From Devosia sp. Root436 (GTDB lineage Bacteria > Pseudomonadota > Alphaproteobacteria > Rhizobiales > Devosiaceae), in contig NZ_LMEM01000012.1 in the NCBI RefSeq assembly GCF_001426345.1, positions 243,196 to 307,195 on the forward strand: a stretch of DNA of 64,000 nucleotides, read 5' to 3'. Below the pieces are notes generated by a model. The model was not told the origin of the DNA. It worked only from the letters and a program-made list of their open reading frames with translations, and did no database searches. The translations under genes and the position numbers were made by a program. Below, piece by piece: positions 8,603-16,930 of the stretch (the stretch's first letter is position 1; each line of letters opens with the position of its first letter).

Positions 8603-9838
8603 ATGGCTGCTCACCCGGTTTCCCCGCTCGCTCCCAAATCCTATCCCGACCTGCCCGCCATATCGGGGGTGCGCTTTGCCACCGCCGAGGCCGGCATCAA
8701 GTACAAGGGGCGAACCGATGTGCTGCTGATGGCCTTTGACGAGGGCACGACGGCGGCGGGTGTGCTGACCAAATCCAAATGCTCGTCGGCCGCGGTGGAC
8801 TGGTGCAAGGCCAACCTGCCGGGCGGGGTAGCACGCGGGCTGGTGGTCAATTCGGGCAATGCCAATGCCTTTACCGGCGCCAAGGGCAAGCAGAGTGTTG
8901 CCCTGACCGCCGACTATGCGGCCAAGGCCTTGGGCTGCAAACCTTCGGAAATATTCCTCGCCTCGACCGGCGTCATCGGCGAGCCGCTCGACGCGGGCAA
9001 ATTTGCCGGCGTGCTGGACGCCATGGCCGGCAAGATGGGCGATGCGCCATGGATGGACCCGGCCAAAGCCATCATGACGACAGACACTTTCCCCAAGCTC
9101 AGTGGCGCCGTGCTCGACATCGACGGGGTGGAAGTCAGGATCAACGGCATCGCCAAGGGCTCGGGCATGATCGCGCCCGACATGGCCACCATGCTGAGCT
9201 TCGTGGTGACCGACATGCCGATATCGGCGCCGGTGCTGCAGGCTTTGCTGGCGCGCCATGTGCAGACCAGTTTCAACGCCATTACCGTGGATAGCGACAC
9301 ATCCACATCGGACACGCTGCTGGCCTTCGCCACCGGCAAGGCCGGGGTGGAGCCCATCCAGAGCATTGACGATCCGCGCGCCGAAACCTTCGGCGAAGCG
9401 TTGCGCGACGTGCTGTTCGACCTGGCCATCCAGGTGGTGCGTGACGGCGAAGGCGCCACCAAGCAGGTGTCCATCCATGTCGAGGGCGCCACCTCCGACG
9501 CCTCGGCCTTCCGCATTGCCAAGTCGATCGCCGATAGTCCACTGGTCAAGACCGCCATTGCCGGTGAGGACGCCAATTGGGGCCGCGTGGTGATGGCCGT
9601 GGGCAAGGCCGGCGAACCCGCCGACCGCGACAGGCTGGCCATCCGCTTCGGCGACCTGCTGGTCGCCAAGGACGGCGAGCGCGCCCCGGTCTATGACGAA
9701 GCGGCCACCTCTGCCTATATGAAGGGCGAGGACCTGGAGCTGACGGTGAGCCTGGGGCTCGGGGACGGCCGCGCCACCGTCTATACCTGCGACCTGACGC
9801 ATGGCTACATCACCATTAATGGCGACTATCGGAGCTGA
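8603..9838 (+). CDS. argJ: Bifunctional glutamate N-acetyltransferase / amino-acid acetyltransferase
   Basis: ArgJ moves the acetyl group from N-acetylornithine to glutamate, closing the cyclic arginine pathway; many members also use acetyl-CoA. The 411-residue proprotein cuts itself at the MATML motif (residues 194-198). Thr196 becomes the N-terminal nucleophile of the beta chain. [25 protein letters not shown] and the C-terminal [14 protein letters not shown] are family signatures. It is followed one base later by a GNAT gene and then mutT, probably in one transcript. argH lies far away at 40362, so the arginine genes are dispersed. Confidence 0.97.
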   Translation: MAAHPVSPLAPKSYPDLPAISGVRFATAEAGIKYKGRTDVLLMAFDEGTTAAGVLTKSKCSSAAVDWCKANLPGGVARGLVVNSGNANAFTGAKGKQSVALTADYAAKALGCKPSEIFLASTGVIGEPLDAGKFAGVLDAMAGKMGDAPWMDPAKAIMTTDTFPKLSGAVLDIDGVEVRINGIAKGSGMIAPDMATMLSFVVTDMPISAPVLQALLARHVQTSFNAITVDSDTSTSDTLLAFATGKAGVEPIQSIDDPRAETFGEALRDVLFDLAIQVVRDGEGATKQVSIHVEGATSDASAFRIAKSIADSPLVKTAIAGEDANWGRVVMAVGKAGEPADRDRLAIRFGDLLVAKDGERAPVYDEAATSAYMKGEDLELTVSLGLGDGRATVYTCDLTHGYITINGDYRS

Positions 9839-9839
9839 C

Positions 9840-10586
9840 ATGGGTCTTCCCGATACGCTGGCCCTCGAACGTGCGGGCCTCAAGGCCTGGCCGGGAATCG
9901 AGGTGGAGTGGGATGGCCAATGGGTGCGCCGTGCCGCTGGCGGCTACACCAAGCGCGCCAATTCCCTGCAATGCTTCGACCCCGATGACGGCGACGATGC
10001 CGGCGCCCGGCTGGCGGCAGGCGTCGCCTGGTTCGAGGCGCGCGGTATTCCGCCCGTGGTGCGCACCACCCCGCTGGCCAGCGCCAGCCTCAATGCGGTG
10101 CTGGACGCCGAAGGCTGGGCGACCATCGACCGCAGCTATCTCTATGCCATGCCTCTGGCCGCGCATGAGCCCGATACGGAAGGGCGGGTCACCGCCCTGC
10201 TCGACCCGCAATTCCTCGCCGCCCAACAGGCGCTGCAGGGACACGGCGATGCGCTGATGGCCCGCATGCGGGCCCTGCTCGCGGTCATGGCGGTTCCCGC
10301 TTGCGGCATCGTGATCTATCGCGATGGCCTGGCCGTGGCCTCGGGGCTGATGGCGATTGCCGATGGCATCGTCATGACAGGCAATGTCATCGCCGACCGG
10401 ACGCGCCGCCGCCAGGGGCTGGGCGCCGCCATGATGCGGACCGGGCTGGCCTGGGCCAGGACAAATGGCGCCACCATCGCCGCCCTCAACGTGCAGGCGG
10501 ACAACCTGGCCGGCCAGGCGCTCTATGCCAGCCTCGGCTACCGGCACCTCTACGACTACACCTATCGCGTCCGGAGGCAGGCATGA
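9840..10586 (+). CDS. GNAT-family N-acetyltransferase
   Basis: This is a 248-residue acetyltransferase with the acetyl-CoA binding motif in VIADRTRRRQGLGAAMM (about 182-198) and the final strand ALYASLGYRHLYDYTYR. The ATG at 9840 follows the argJ stop by one base and has GGAG in the end of argJ as its ribosome binding site. The longer frame inside argJ is unlikely. It overlaps mutT by ATGA, so argJ, this gene and mutT look translationally coupled. The acceptor is unknown; position after argJ does not by itself prove a role in arginine synthesis. Confidence 0.88.
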   Translation: MGLPDTLALERAGLKAWPGIEVEWDGQWVRRAAGGYTKRANSLQCFDPDDGDDAGARLAAGVAWFEARGIPPVVRTTPLASASLNAVLDAEGWATIDRSYLYAMPLAAHEPDTEGRVTALLDPQFLAAQQALQGHGDALMARMRALLAVMAVPACGIVIYRDGLAVASGLMAIADGIVMTGNVIADRTRRRQGLGAAMMRTGLAWARTNGATIAALNVQADNLAGQALYASLGYRHLYDYTYRVRRQA

Positions 10587-10990
10587 GCGGGTTCAAGCTG
10601 CTGCTCGTCGTCGCCTGCGCCCTGATCGATGCCGACCGGCGCGTGCTAATCGCCCAGCGCCCCCAAGGTAAGTCACTGGCGGGACTTTGGGAATTTCCCG
10701 GCGGCAAGGTGGAGGCAGGCGAAAGCCCCGAGGCGGCACTGATCCGCGAGCTCGAGGAAGAACTCGGTATTTCCACCAAGACGGCGTGCCTGGCTCCGGT
10801 ATCCTTCGCAAGTCACTCTTACGATAATTTTCACCTGTTGATGCCACTTTACGCCTGCCGGAAGTGGCAGGGTGAACCCCAGGCGCGGGAACATTCAGCC
10901 CTCAAATGGGTCCGCCCGCAGAAGCTGCGCGACTATCCCATGCCTCCGGCCGACGAACCACTGGTCGCCGCTTTATGCGACCTGCTCTAG
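10583..10990 (+). CDS. mutT: 8-oxo-dGTP diphosphatase, Nudix (MutT)
   Basis: MutT hydrolyses 8-oxo-dGTP and so prevents A:T to C:G mutations. The 135-residue protein has a complete Nudix box at residues 41-63: Gly41, Glu47, then RELEEELGI at 55-63. SLAGLWEFPGGKVE just before it is typical of MutT rather than of other Nudix enzymes. The ATG overlaps the stop of the GNAT gene (ATGA), showing coupling. Linkage of argJ, an acetyltransferase and mutT is, from memory, common in Hyphomicrobiales. Confidence 0.95.
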   Translation: MSGFKLLLVVACALIDADRRVLIAQRPQGKSLAGLWEFPGGKVEAGESPEAALIRELEEELGISTKTACLAPVSFASHSYDNFHLLMPLYACRKWQGEPQAREHSALKWVRPQKLRDYPMPPADEPLVAALCDLL

Positions 10991-11002
10991 CGGGGCAAAA
11001 AC

Positions 11003-11203
11003 ATGTTGGCTGAGACGATCAGAAGATTCGTCGATGACGAGGTTGGCGCCACCGCCATCGAATACGGCCTCATCGCCGCATTGATTGCCGTTGCCGCCAT
11101 CGGCAGCTTCGCCGCCTTCGGCAATTCCCTGGTGAACCTGATGGGTATCGGCACCGGCAGCGCCGCCGAAGTCTTCGCCAGCCAGAGCGCCAAGCTCGAC
11201 TGA
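11003..11203 (+). CDS. Flp/Fap-type pilin
   Basis: This 66-residue protein has the Flp pilin pattern: a short charged leader (MLAETIRRFVDDEVG) followed by ATAIEYGLIAALIAVAAIG, with the conserved Glu-Tyr at the start of the hydrophobic helix. A TadV-type prepilin peptidase would cut after the Gly. No cpa/tad assembly genes are in this window, so the pilin is an orphan here. It starts 12 bases after mutT and ends 3 bases before the convergent protease gene, with no clear terminator between them. Confidence 0.9.
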   Translation: MLAETIRRFVDDEVGATAIEYGLIAALIAVAAIGSFAAFGNSLVNLMGIGTGSAAEVFASQSAKLD

Positions 11204-11206
11204 CCG

Positions 11207-12694
11207 CTACTGCAGCACCACGACCTTGTATTTCTCGCCCGCGACCACCGGATCGCCGGGATAGAGGTCGTTGATGATATAGAACAGCTCACTGCCGCGA
11301 TTGAGCCCGGCCATCTGGCGGGCCAGCGAATCGGCGCTGTCGCCGGATTTTGCCGTCACCACCCGCACCGCCACCTTGCGCACCTGGTCGAGATCGGCCG
11401 CCTCGGTGCGGCGGAAGCTCTTGAGCGTCGCCTCGGCGCCGGCAGCGAAGCGGGCGCTGTCGGCCTTGGCGGCGAAGATGAAGCGATAGACCTGGCCATC
11501 GAGCCGCATCACCGAGACGCGGAAGAACCACTGATCGGTCTGGGCCAGGCCCGAAGCCATCTCGATGCCATTGTAGCTCTGCGTAGTGACGCTGTCGGCC
11601 TTGAGCCCGGCAATCCAGCCCGAGCGCAGGTAATCGGCCAGCGGCACATTGGCCTGCACATCGGCACTGTCGAAGCGCACGGCCTCGCCATCGCCGGCCA
11701 CACCCACCACCGCGCTCTGCGAATTCTGCAGCGTATAGCCCTCGGGCACGGTGAAGGCGAATTTGGAGGCGGTATGGATGAAGCGGCGCCCGACAATAGA
11801 GCCCTGCGCCGGGCTGTCGCCAAAGGTCAGCCCGGCAATCGAGGCCAGGTAGCCATCCCGGTCGGTCTCGCCCAACTGGGACTGGCCGAACATGGTCGTG
11901 GCCGTATCGAGCGCCTTCTGGATGCGGGCGGGGGTCGAGGGATGGGAGGACAGGAACCCTTCCCCGCCATTGTCGCCAGCCGAGAAGCTGGCAAAGCGGC
12001 TCATGACGCCCAGGAACCGCGCCGCCGCCTGCGGATCATAGCCCGCCTTGCCGGCGAACTTGATGCCTTCCTTGTCCGCTTCCAGTTCCTGGTTCTGGCT
12101 GAACGCGGCCATGGATTCGCGGGTGCGGTTGGCGGTGGCATCTGTCGAGGTATCGCCGCCGAAAACGCTGGTGATGACGCGATCGACGATCTCGGATGTG
12201 CGGGTGCGATCGGTGCGGGCACGGGCATGGCGCAGGGTCACATGGGCGATTTCATGCGCCAGCACCGCGGCCAGCTCGCTGGTATCGCTGGCCAGTGCCA
12301 GGATGCCGCGCGTCACGTAGATATAGCCGCCCGGCAGCGCGAAGGCATTGACCTCGGAGCTGTCGAGGATGGTGACCTGGAACTGCGCATTGGGCTGGTT
12401 GGCGGCAGCCAGCAGGCGCCCGACGATGCGCGCCACCATGATCTCGGCAGGGCGGTCGGAATAGACCCCGCCATAGGCGGCGATGATGCGCGGATGCTCG
12501 CGGCGACCGATAACCACGTCTTCGGGATCGGTGCCTTCGGGCACTACCGTTGGGGCCGGATTGTCACCCGTCTTGCTGACGGCGATATTGGGCCCCAAAC
12601 TGGTGCAGGCGCCCAGCGCCAGCAGCGACACGGCCACCAGGCCCATGCGCAATGCAGGTCGCAATCCCCCCCAGATATGCCCCAATCCCGTCAT
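11207..12694 (-). CDS. M48-family metalloprotease lipoprotein with C-terminal LysM-like region
   Basis: This is a zinc protease of the BepA/YfgC type, expected in the periplasm to degrade misassembled outer-membrane proteins. The start at 12694 gives MTGLGHIWGG and a lipobox LGAC with Cys30. The zinc motif HEIAH is at residues 147-151, and the downstream Glu lies in NQELEADKEG. The last roughly 55 residues, with SGDSADSLARQMAGLN and LYPGDPVVAGEKYKVV, look like a LysM-type fold that may anchor it to peptidoglycan. Its ATG overlaps the stop of the upstream thermonuclease gene (ATGA), so the two are coupled. Confidence 0.92.
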   Translation of the reverse strand: MTGLGHIWGGLRPALRMGLVAVSLLALGACTSLGPNIAVSKTGDNPAPTVVPEGTDPEDVVIGRREHPRIIAAYGGVYSDRPAEIMVARIVGRLLAAANQPNAQFQVTILDSSEVNAFALPGGYIYVTRGILALASDTSELAAVLAHEIAHVTLRHARARTDRTRTSEIVDRVITSVFGGDTSTDATANRTRESMAAFSQNQELEADKEGIKFAGKAGYDPQAAARFLGVMSRFASFSAGDNGGEGFLSSHPSTPARIQKALDTATTMFGQSQLGETDRDGYLASIAGLTFGDSPAQGSIVGRRFIHTASKFAFTVPEGYTLQNSQSAVVGVAGDGEAVRFDSADVQANVPLADYLRSGWIAGLKADSVTTQSYNGIEMASGLAQTDQWFFRVSVMRLDGQVYRFIFAAKADSARFAAGAEATLKSFRRTEAADLDQVRKVAVRVVTAKSGDSADSLARQMAGLNRGSELFYIINDLYPGDPVVAGEKYKVVVLQ

Positions 12695-13527
12695 CGTGTC
12701 GCCAGAACCTCGATCTGCTCGGGATGGGTTACCTCGATGCGCGGACCATCCCGGTCGTCCACCCATCCACGGATGCGCACCAGCGCATTTTCGAACGCCA
12801 GCGGATCGATGCCGGTTTTGGCAAACAGCCGCAGAGCCGGCGCTTCGATCACGGCGGTAAAGTCTTCCTTCCAGAACCGGCCAAAATTGAGATAGACCCG
12901 CCCGCCGGTTTTCTCGGCGAGCAGAATTCTGCCTTCGACAAGTTCATATTGGCCTGCCCGCGCGAGGATATCGCCGGGCCGGTCCGCCGCACGAGTGCTG
13001 TAATAGGGATCGGCCCAGATGCCAAGCCTGCCCAGCCTTGCGCGACCCTCTGCCGCGAACAACAGATCGAGACAGGCGCGGTTATCGGGAAAGGAATAGA
13101 CCCGCGCCAGCCCCAGCCCGACCATCGCCTGCTGCGCCCAGACTTCGCCTTCGGGCCCATCGACAAAGACATGGGCCAAGACCCGCCCATAGCGATCCAC
13201 CCTCTCCCCGCCAAAGCCCAGCCGCACCGGCTTGCCGAGCGCAATGGCTTCCAGGGCCGCCTTGGCCTCGGGGGCCAGCGGCCAGGCAACGAAATCGGGG
13301 CGGTCGAGCGGCAGCTTGGGCGCCTGCGTGCCGATCATCCGCACCACCCGGCCATCGTCCAGGATCACCGTATCGCCATCGGTAACCGCGGTGACCATGC
13401 CGCCCTTTTCCATGCGCAACTGTTCGCAGGCCAGAGCCGCGACCGACACGGAAGAAAGGGCCGCAAGCGCAGCAAGACGGACGAGACTGGCTTTGAACAA
13501 TGGGCGCCCCGGAAACAGACGATTCAC
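12691..13527 (-). CDS. Secreted thermonuclease-like (SNase) protein
   Basis: This is a staphylococcal-nuclease-fold protein with a Sec signal of about 34 residues. VTAVTDGDTVILDDGRVVRMIG and VDRYGRVLAHVFV are the SNase signatures. The Asp of DGDT and the Arg of RYGR correspond to calcium and phosphate contacts. The roughly 278 residues extend past the nuclease fold with an extra C-terminal domain of about 110 residues that I do not recognise. It is translated just before the M48 lipoprotein with an ATGA overlap, so both may act in the periplasm. Whether it is an active nuclease needs the catalytic residues checked by alignment. Confidence 0.88.
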   Translation of the reverse strand: MNRLFPGRPLFKASLVRLAALAALSSVSVAALACEQLRMEKGGMVTAVTDGDTVILDDGRVVRMIGTQAPKLPLDRPDFVAWPLAPEAKAALEAIALGKPVRLGFGGERVDRYGRVLAHVFVDGPEGEVWAQQAMVGLGLARVYSFPDNRACLDLLFAAEGRARLGRLGIWADPYYSTRAADRPGDILARAGQYELVEGRILLAEKTGGRVYLNFGRFWKEDFTAVIEAPALRLFAKTGIDPLAFENALVRIRGWVDDRDGPRIEVTHPEQIEVLATR

Positions 13528-13585
13528 CTTGCACGCAATTGCGGCAAAAAATCATGAAGGCTCGCGAAGGCGTGATCGGACAAGG

Positions 13586-14521
13586 CTATCGCCGGGCAAA
13601 GCGCGACCGCAAGGCCGCCACGACGCCGGCCAGCCCGATCACCACCATGCCGGCCATGCCGACCCCATCCGGCAGCTGGCCGAAGACCACCCAGCCCAGC
13701 GCGCCGGCCCAGAGCAGATGCAGGTAGCTCATCGGCGCCAGCAGCGACGCCTCGGCATAGCGGTTGGCGGCGGTAAAGCAGAAATGCCCGATGGCGGCCG
13801 TCAGCCCGAGGCTGAGGAACAGCGCCATCTCGAACAGGCTCGGCACGGCGCCGAACCAGTACCACGGCATGGCCAGCCCGAAGCAGATCGCTCCGGCCAG
13901 CGCCGAATAGAACAGCAGAGCCAGCGTCCGCTCGCTGCGCGCCAGCACGCGCGACAGCATGTAATACGTCACGGTTGCCCCGACATTGCACAAGGCGAAG
14001 ATCACGCCCGCCGGATCGAGCCCGGCCCCCGGCCGCGCGATCAGCACCACGCCGGCAAAGCCGCCCAGGGCCGCCAGCCAGCCGAGCAGGCCGATCCGCT
14101 CGCCCAGCACGGGCCGCGCCAGCAGCACCACCAGGATCGGCGAGAGGTAGATGATGGACGTGGTCTCGGCGATCGGCATGAGCTGCAGGGCAAGGCTGGC
14201 GAACAGCGACCCGATCACCAGGCAGATCGAGCGCACGGCAACAAGGCCGCGCCGCCTGACCACGACCAGCTCACGCCCCCGGCTCGGCCCGAGCACCGCC
14301 AGCATCAGCAGCGCATGCACGATATAGCGAATGGCGGCGACCAGGGGCACATCATAGGTGGCGATGAGATATTTGTTGGTGGCGTCATTGGAGGCGAACA
14401 TCAGCGTGGCGACAACGATCAGCAGGATGCCGAGCAGCGGCCGATTTTCGGTCAGGCTGGTCGACGGCCGCGCCGCGGCATCCATTTCCGCGCTGGCATC
14501 AGCAACGGCCTCATCGCTCAT
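13586..14521 (-). CDS. DMT-superfamily (EamA) transporter
   Basis: This is a ten-helix drug/metabolite transporter with two EamA repeats (about 30-160 and 170-305). YLSPILVVLLARPVLGERIG at the end of repeat one and PMSYLHLLWAGALGWVVFGQ in repeat two are typical. Two ATG codons lie in tandem; the second (14521) is six bases from GGAG and preferred. The substrate cannot be read from sequence; members export amino acids, S-adenosylmethionine or riboflavin-type compounds. The gene is alone, with tRNA-Arg divergent from it. Confidence 0.9.
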   Translation of the reverse strand: MSDEAVADASAEMDAAARPSTSLTENRPLLGILLIVVATLMFASNDATNKYLIATYDVPLVAAIRYIVHALLMLAVLGPSRGRELVVVRRRGLVAVRSICLVIGSLFASLALQLMPIAETTSIIYLSPILVVLLARPVLGERIGLLGWLAALGGFAGVVLIARPGAGLDPAGVIFALCNVGATVTYYMLSRVLARSERTLALLFYSALAGAICFGLAMPWYWFGAVPSLFEMALFLSLGLTAAIGHFCFTAANRYAEASLLAPMSYLHLLWAGALGWVVFGQLPDGVGMAGMVVIGLAGVVAALRSRFARR

Positions 14522-14689
14522 CATGATCTCCGGGAAGGTTCGTCCTGCCGCCAGGCCAAAGGCTCAGGCGACTCACCGGCTGATCAACCGGCGGGCACAG
14601 CATGAGTCGGCGCGCGCCATTCATCAATAGGGCCTTGCACTGCAAACGGGGTTTCGCTGCCCCGGCGCATTTGCTATCCACGACCCCGT

Positions 14690-14766
14690 GGTCTCGTAGC
14701 TCAGCAGGATAGAGCACCGGATTCCTAATCCGGGGGTCATGGGTTCGAATCCCGTCGAGATCACCA
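14690..14766 (+). tRNA. tRNA-Arg (anticodon CCT)
   Basis: This is a 77-base cloverleaf. The acceptor GGTCTCG (14690-14696) pairs with CGAGATC (14756-14762) with one G-U pair. The anticodon stem is CCGGA/TCCGG and the loop TTCCTAA has anticodon CCT at 14724-14726. The T-loop is GGTTCGAATCC. The CCA end is encoded at 14764-14766. It reads AGG codons. The hicAB toxin locus starts about 100 bases downstream; tRNA 3' ends are common integration sites, but no repeated tRNA end was found downstream. Confidence 0.97.
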
Positions 14767-14862
14767 GAATTCAGGTTTGGCAAAGTCTACGCCGCTCCTC
14801 CCACCCTCACAGATTCTCCAGCGGCGCGCCCAACGTGTTTCGCAGAAAGCGAGAGCGGAATT

Positions 14863-14924
14863 TTGCGCAAGATAATGCGCAATTTCTTGACTTCCTCCGA
14901 AGTTTTGCGCAAATATATGCGCAT
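14863..14924 (+). promoter_or_regulatory. hicAB promoter with two matching operators
   Basis: Operator 1 (14863-14882) reads TTGCGCA-N6-TGCGCAA. Operator 2 (14905-14924) reads TTGCGCA-N6-TGCGCAT. The centres are 42 bp apart, about four helical turns, on the same face of the DNA. A -35 TTGACT (14887-14892) lies between them and an AT-rich -10 (AAATAT, 14911-14916) lies inside operator 2. This is the layout expected for autorepression by the HicB antitoxin or HicAB complex. Confidence 0.75.
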
Positions 14925-15129
14925 AGCAACCAACAGGGAGGTAAAATCGAAACACGAGGACCGAGCGAAGAAGATTATCGCGCGTTTGGAGCGTGAGGGA
15001 TGGACGAATGTGGGGGGTGCCAACCACGACAAGTTCACCAAGGCGGGGAACAAGCCAATAATTGTCCCAAGGCACATATCAGTTTCGCCCGGTGTGGCGA
15101 GGTCGATAGCGAAGGCGGCGGGCTGGTGA
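14917..15129 (+). CDS. hicA: HicA-type toxin, start codon unclear
   Basis: HicA toxins are small double-stranded-RNA-binding-fold ribonucleases that cut mRNA. The core SKHEDRAKKIIARLEREGWTNVGG-(A/N)HDKF... IIVPRH ... SPGVARSIAKAAGW matches the family, with the catalytic His in the HDKF segment. The start is a problem. ATG codons at 14875 and 14917 lie before or inside the promoter, upstream of the likely transcription start. The good ribosome binding site AGGGAGG (14935-14941) is followed by GTA AAA TCG with no ATG, GTG or TTG. Either an unusual start is used, translation begins at 14917 from a longer transcript, or the start codon is mutated. The region is less GC-rich than its surroundings. 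Confidence 0.75.
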   Translation: MRIATNREVKSKHEDRAKKIIARLEREGWTNVGGANHDKFTKAGNKPIIVPRHISVSPGVARSIAKAAGW

Positions 15130-15192
15130 AAGACCAGCCCCTCACCACCAGGATTGATTGATTGGCCGAATGTGGCCGCTAAGGGGAAATGA

Positions 15193-15606
15193 ATGTCTAG
15201 ATACGTTGCCATTGTCGACGGCGCACCAGGTGCCTACGGGGTGAGTTTCCCCGATGCGCCAGGCTGCACCGCGATGGGCGATACCGTGGACGAGGCGATT
15301 AAGGCCGCCGGCGCCGCGCTTGCCGAATGGAGCGCGGACGTTTTGGCTGACAGTGGCGCGCTTTTGCAGCCACGCACTATTGAGGAACTTCGGCACGATG
15401 AGGATGTCTTGGCAATATTTGCTGAGGGTCCGGCTTTGTTCGCAGTAGTGCCCCTCGTCATCAACTCCGGTAAGCCCGCCCGCGCAAACATATCCCTCGA
15501 CACCGGCCTGCTTCAGGCCATCGACGATGCCGCCGATAGATTGGGATTGACCCGGTCCGCCTTTCTTGCGACAGCAGCTAGAGAGAAAATCGAAGAGACC
15601 TACTAA
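15193..15606 (+). CDS. hicB: HicB-type antitoxin
   Basis: HicB neutralises HicA and represses the operon. The N-terminal half (MSRYVAIVDGAPGAYGVSFPDAPGCTAMGDTVDEAI) is the degenerated RNase H-like HicB domain. The C-terminal SLDTGLLQAIDDAADRLGLTRSAFLATAAREKI is a ribbon-helix-helix DNA-binding domain, fitting the paired palindromes upstream of hicA. The ATG at 15193 has AAGGGGA before it. The gene is complete at 137 residues, 63 bases after hicA, and is followed by a strong terminator. The intact antitoxin next to a toxin with a doubtful start could mean the toxin is silenced. Confidence 0.92.
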   Translation: MSRYVAIVDGAPGAYGVSFPDAPGCTAMGDTVDEAIKAAGAALAEWSADVLADSGALLQPRTIEELRHDEDVLAIFAEGPALFAVVPLVINSGKPARANISLDTGLLQAIDDAADRLGLTRSAFLATAAREKIEETY

Positions 15607-15615
15607 GCACCATCA

Positions 15616-15651
15616 CCGCCGAGGCATCGCCGCGCCTCGGCGGCACTTTTT
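15616..15651 (+). terminator. Rho-independent terminator after hicB
   Basis: Arms CCGCCGAGGC (15616-15625) and GCCTCGGCGG (15634-15643) are perfect and 10 bp long, with an eight-base loop, followed by CAC and five T. It ends the hicAB transcript ten bases after the hicB stop. Confidence 0.9.
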
Positions 15652-15864
15652 GATACAAGACGGAAACGGGCTATCCCGCACCTTGTCTCAAACGCCCACC
15701 CCCATCCGAACCGCGATACAGCAATCGGCCGGCCGCCGACCGACCATGGCGCCGAACGGAAAAATGCATGGGAGTTCTTCCACTGTTCGGGGGCGTTCCA
15801 CTCGGCGATCATCGTTCCGGCGCTCGCACCACCTGCGAGCAACGAACCCGATCGGAGCGTCAAG

Positions 15865-16170
15865 ATGGGGTACAAGAAGATCAATGCCATCGACCTGTTG
15901 GCACACTTTGAACACCGGCCACGTGACTACAGCAGGATTGCCGACCACCTCCATGCCGCCTCGAACCTGAGCGGCCTCACGCATCTGGCCGGCATTGCCC
16001 GGCGCGTCCGCCAGGACTGCCGGACGGACGAGTCGCTCCTGGCGATGATCAAGCTGAACCTGATGAACCTGCCCAACCCGCTCGAACTGGCGATTTTCGG
16101 CGATAGCGGGCTGCTGCACGAGCAACGCGCCCTCTTGCCGCGCACCGAAACGAAGTCGCGCACCTCATAG
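15865..16170 (+). CDS. Hypothetical 101-residue protein
   Basis: I do not recognise the family. The ATG at 15865 is preceded by GGAG at 15854-15857 with seven-base spacing. The protein (MGYKKINAIDLLAHFEH ... NLMNLPNPLELAIFGDSGLL) has an ordinary composition with a predicted all-alpha core and no membrane span or signal. It lies in a gene-poor stretch after hicB, and about 250 bases before it show no gene. It could be a small accessory or remnant gene that came with the hicAB locus. An antisense frame over the same bases has a poor composition and was not chosen. Confidence 0.5.
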   Translation: MGYKKINAIDLLAHFEHRPRDYSRIADHLHAASNLSGLTHLAGIARRVRQDCRTDESLLAMIKLNLMNLPNPLELAIFGDSGLLHEQRALLPRTETKSRTS

Positions 16171-16230
16171 CCTTGAGCGGGCGGGCGCTGGTCTGCAACG
16201 CGGCATGAGCCGCGAGCAGGCCGGACGGCC

Positions 16231-16872
16231 CTACCGCGCGGCCCAGTTGATCCCGCGGCGCAGGATCGTTGCCATTTCCGGGACCTGGAATTCCGACGAG
16301 ACATGCCCCAGCGCCGAGTAGAACACCCGGCCAGCGCCGTGCTTGCGCTTCCACACCACCGGCATGGTGACGCCGTCGATCCAGCTGGCGTGATCGCCGT
16401 TGAAGGTGGTGGTGGCCAGCACCTCGTTGGAGGGGTCGACATGCATGTAATATTGCTCGGAACGATAGGCGAAGCCGTTGACCCCGGCCATGACCGGATC
16501 GTCCTTGCGGGTAATGTCGACGCGGTAGTCGATGATATTGCCCGGATGGGCCACCCACTGGCCGCCGACCATGAACTGGTAATCCACCGCATCGCGGAAG
16601 GCATCGCCCATGCCGCCGTGATGGCCGGCCAGGCCAACGCCGGATTCCACGGCGGCCGTGAGGTTGTTGACCTCTTCCTTCTCGATCTTGCTCATGGTGA
16701 AGATCGGGACGATGAGGCTGAGATCGCGGATGGACGGATCGGCGAAGGCTTCGGTCGTGTTCTCGACATAGACCCTGAAGCCGTCTTCCTCGAGCCAGCT
16801 CTTGTAGATCATGGCGCATTGCTCGGGCTCGTGGCCGCTCCAGCCGCCCCAGACGATCAGTGCTTCGCGCAT
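16231..16872 (-). CDS. ThuA-like glutamine-amidotransferase-fold protein
   Basis: This is a ThuA-domain protein (trehalose utilisation family, class I glutamine amidotransferase-like fold) of 213 residues. It begins MREALIVWGGWSGHEPE, and the central GVGLAGHHGGMGDAF matches the family. The ATG at 16872 follows GAGGAG. ThuA-type proteins are linked to sugar metabolism, probably modifying keto-sugar derivatives, but no reaction is firmly set. It lies 58 bases downstream of a ROK regulator on the same strand, which supports a role in carbohydrate use; no sugar transporter is in the window. Confidence 0.85.
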   Translation of the reverse strand: MREALIVWGGWSGHEPEQCAMIYKSWLEEDGFRVYVENTTEAFADPSIRDLSLIVPIFTMSKIEKEEVNNLTAAVESGVGLAGHHGGMGDAFRDAVDYQFMVGGQWVAHPGNIIDYRVDITRKDDPVMAGVNGFAYRSEQYYMHVDPSNEVLATTTFNGDHASWIDGVTMPVVWKRKHGAGRVFYSALGHVSSEFQVPEMATILRRGINWAAR

Positions 16873-16930
16873 CCTATTCTCCTCACGCGATAAACCGGCC
16901 GGCGCCGAGCGGCATCCGGCGATGAATAAA

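Noticed and set aside
8366-9883. A 505-codon minus-strand frame opposite argJ
   Set aside because: It is a codon-position shadow of argJ with low-complexity composition and no recognisable family.
15688-16125. A minus-strand frame opposite the 101-residue hypothetical gene
   Set aside because: It lacks a ribosome binding site and has a less protein-like composition than the plus-strand frame, though the plus-strand gene is itself only moderately supported.
14690-16200. Attachment-site duplication of the tRNA-Arg 3' end
   Set aside because: I looked for a repeat of the T-arm and acceptor sequence downstream and found none within this region.
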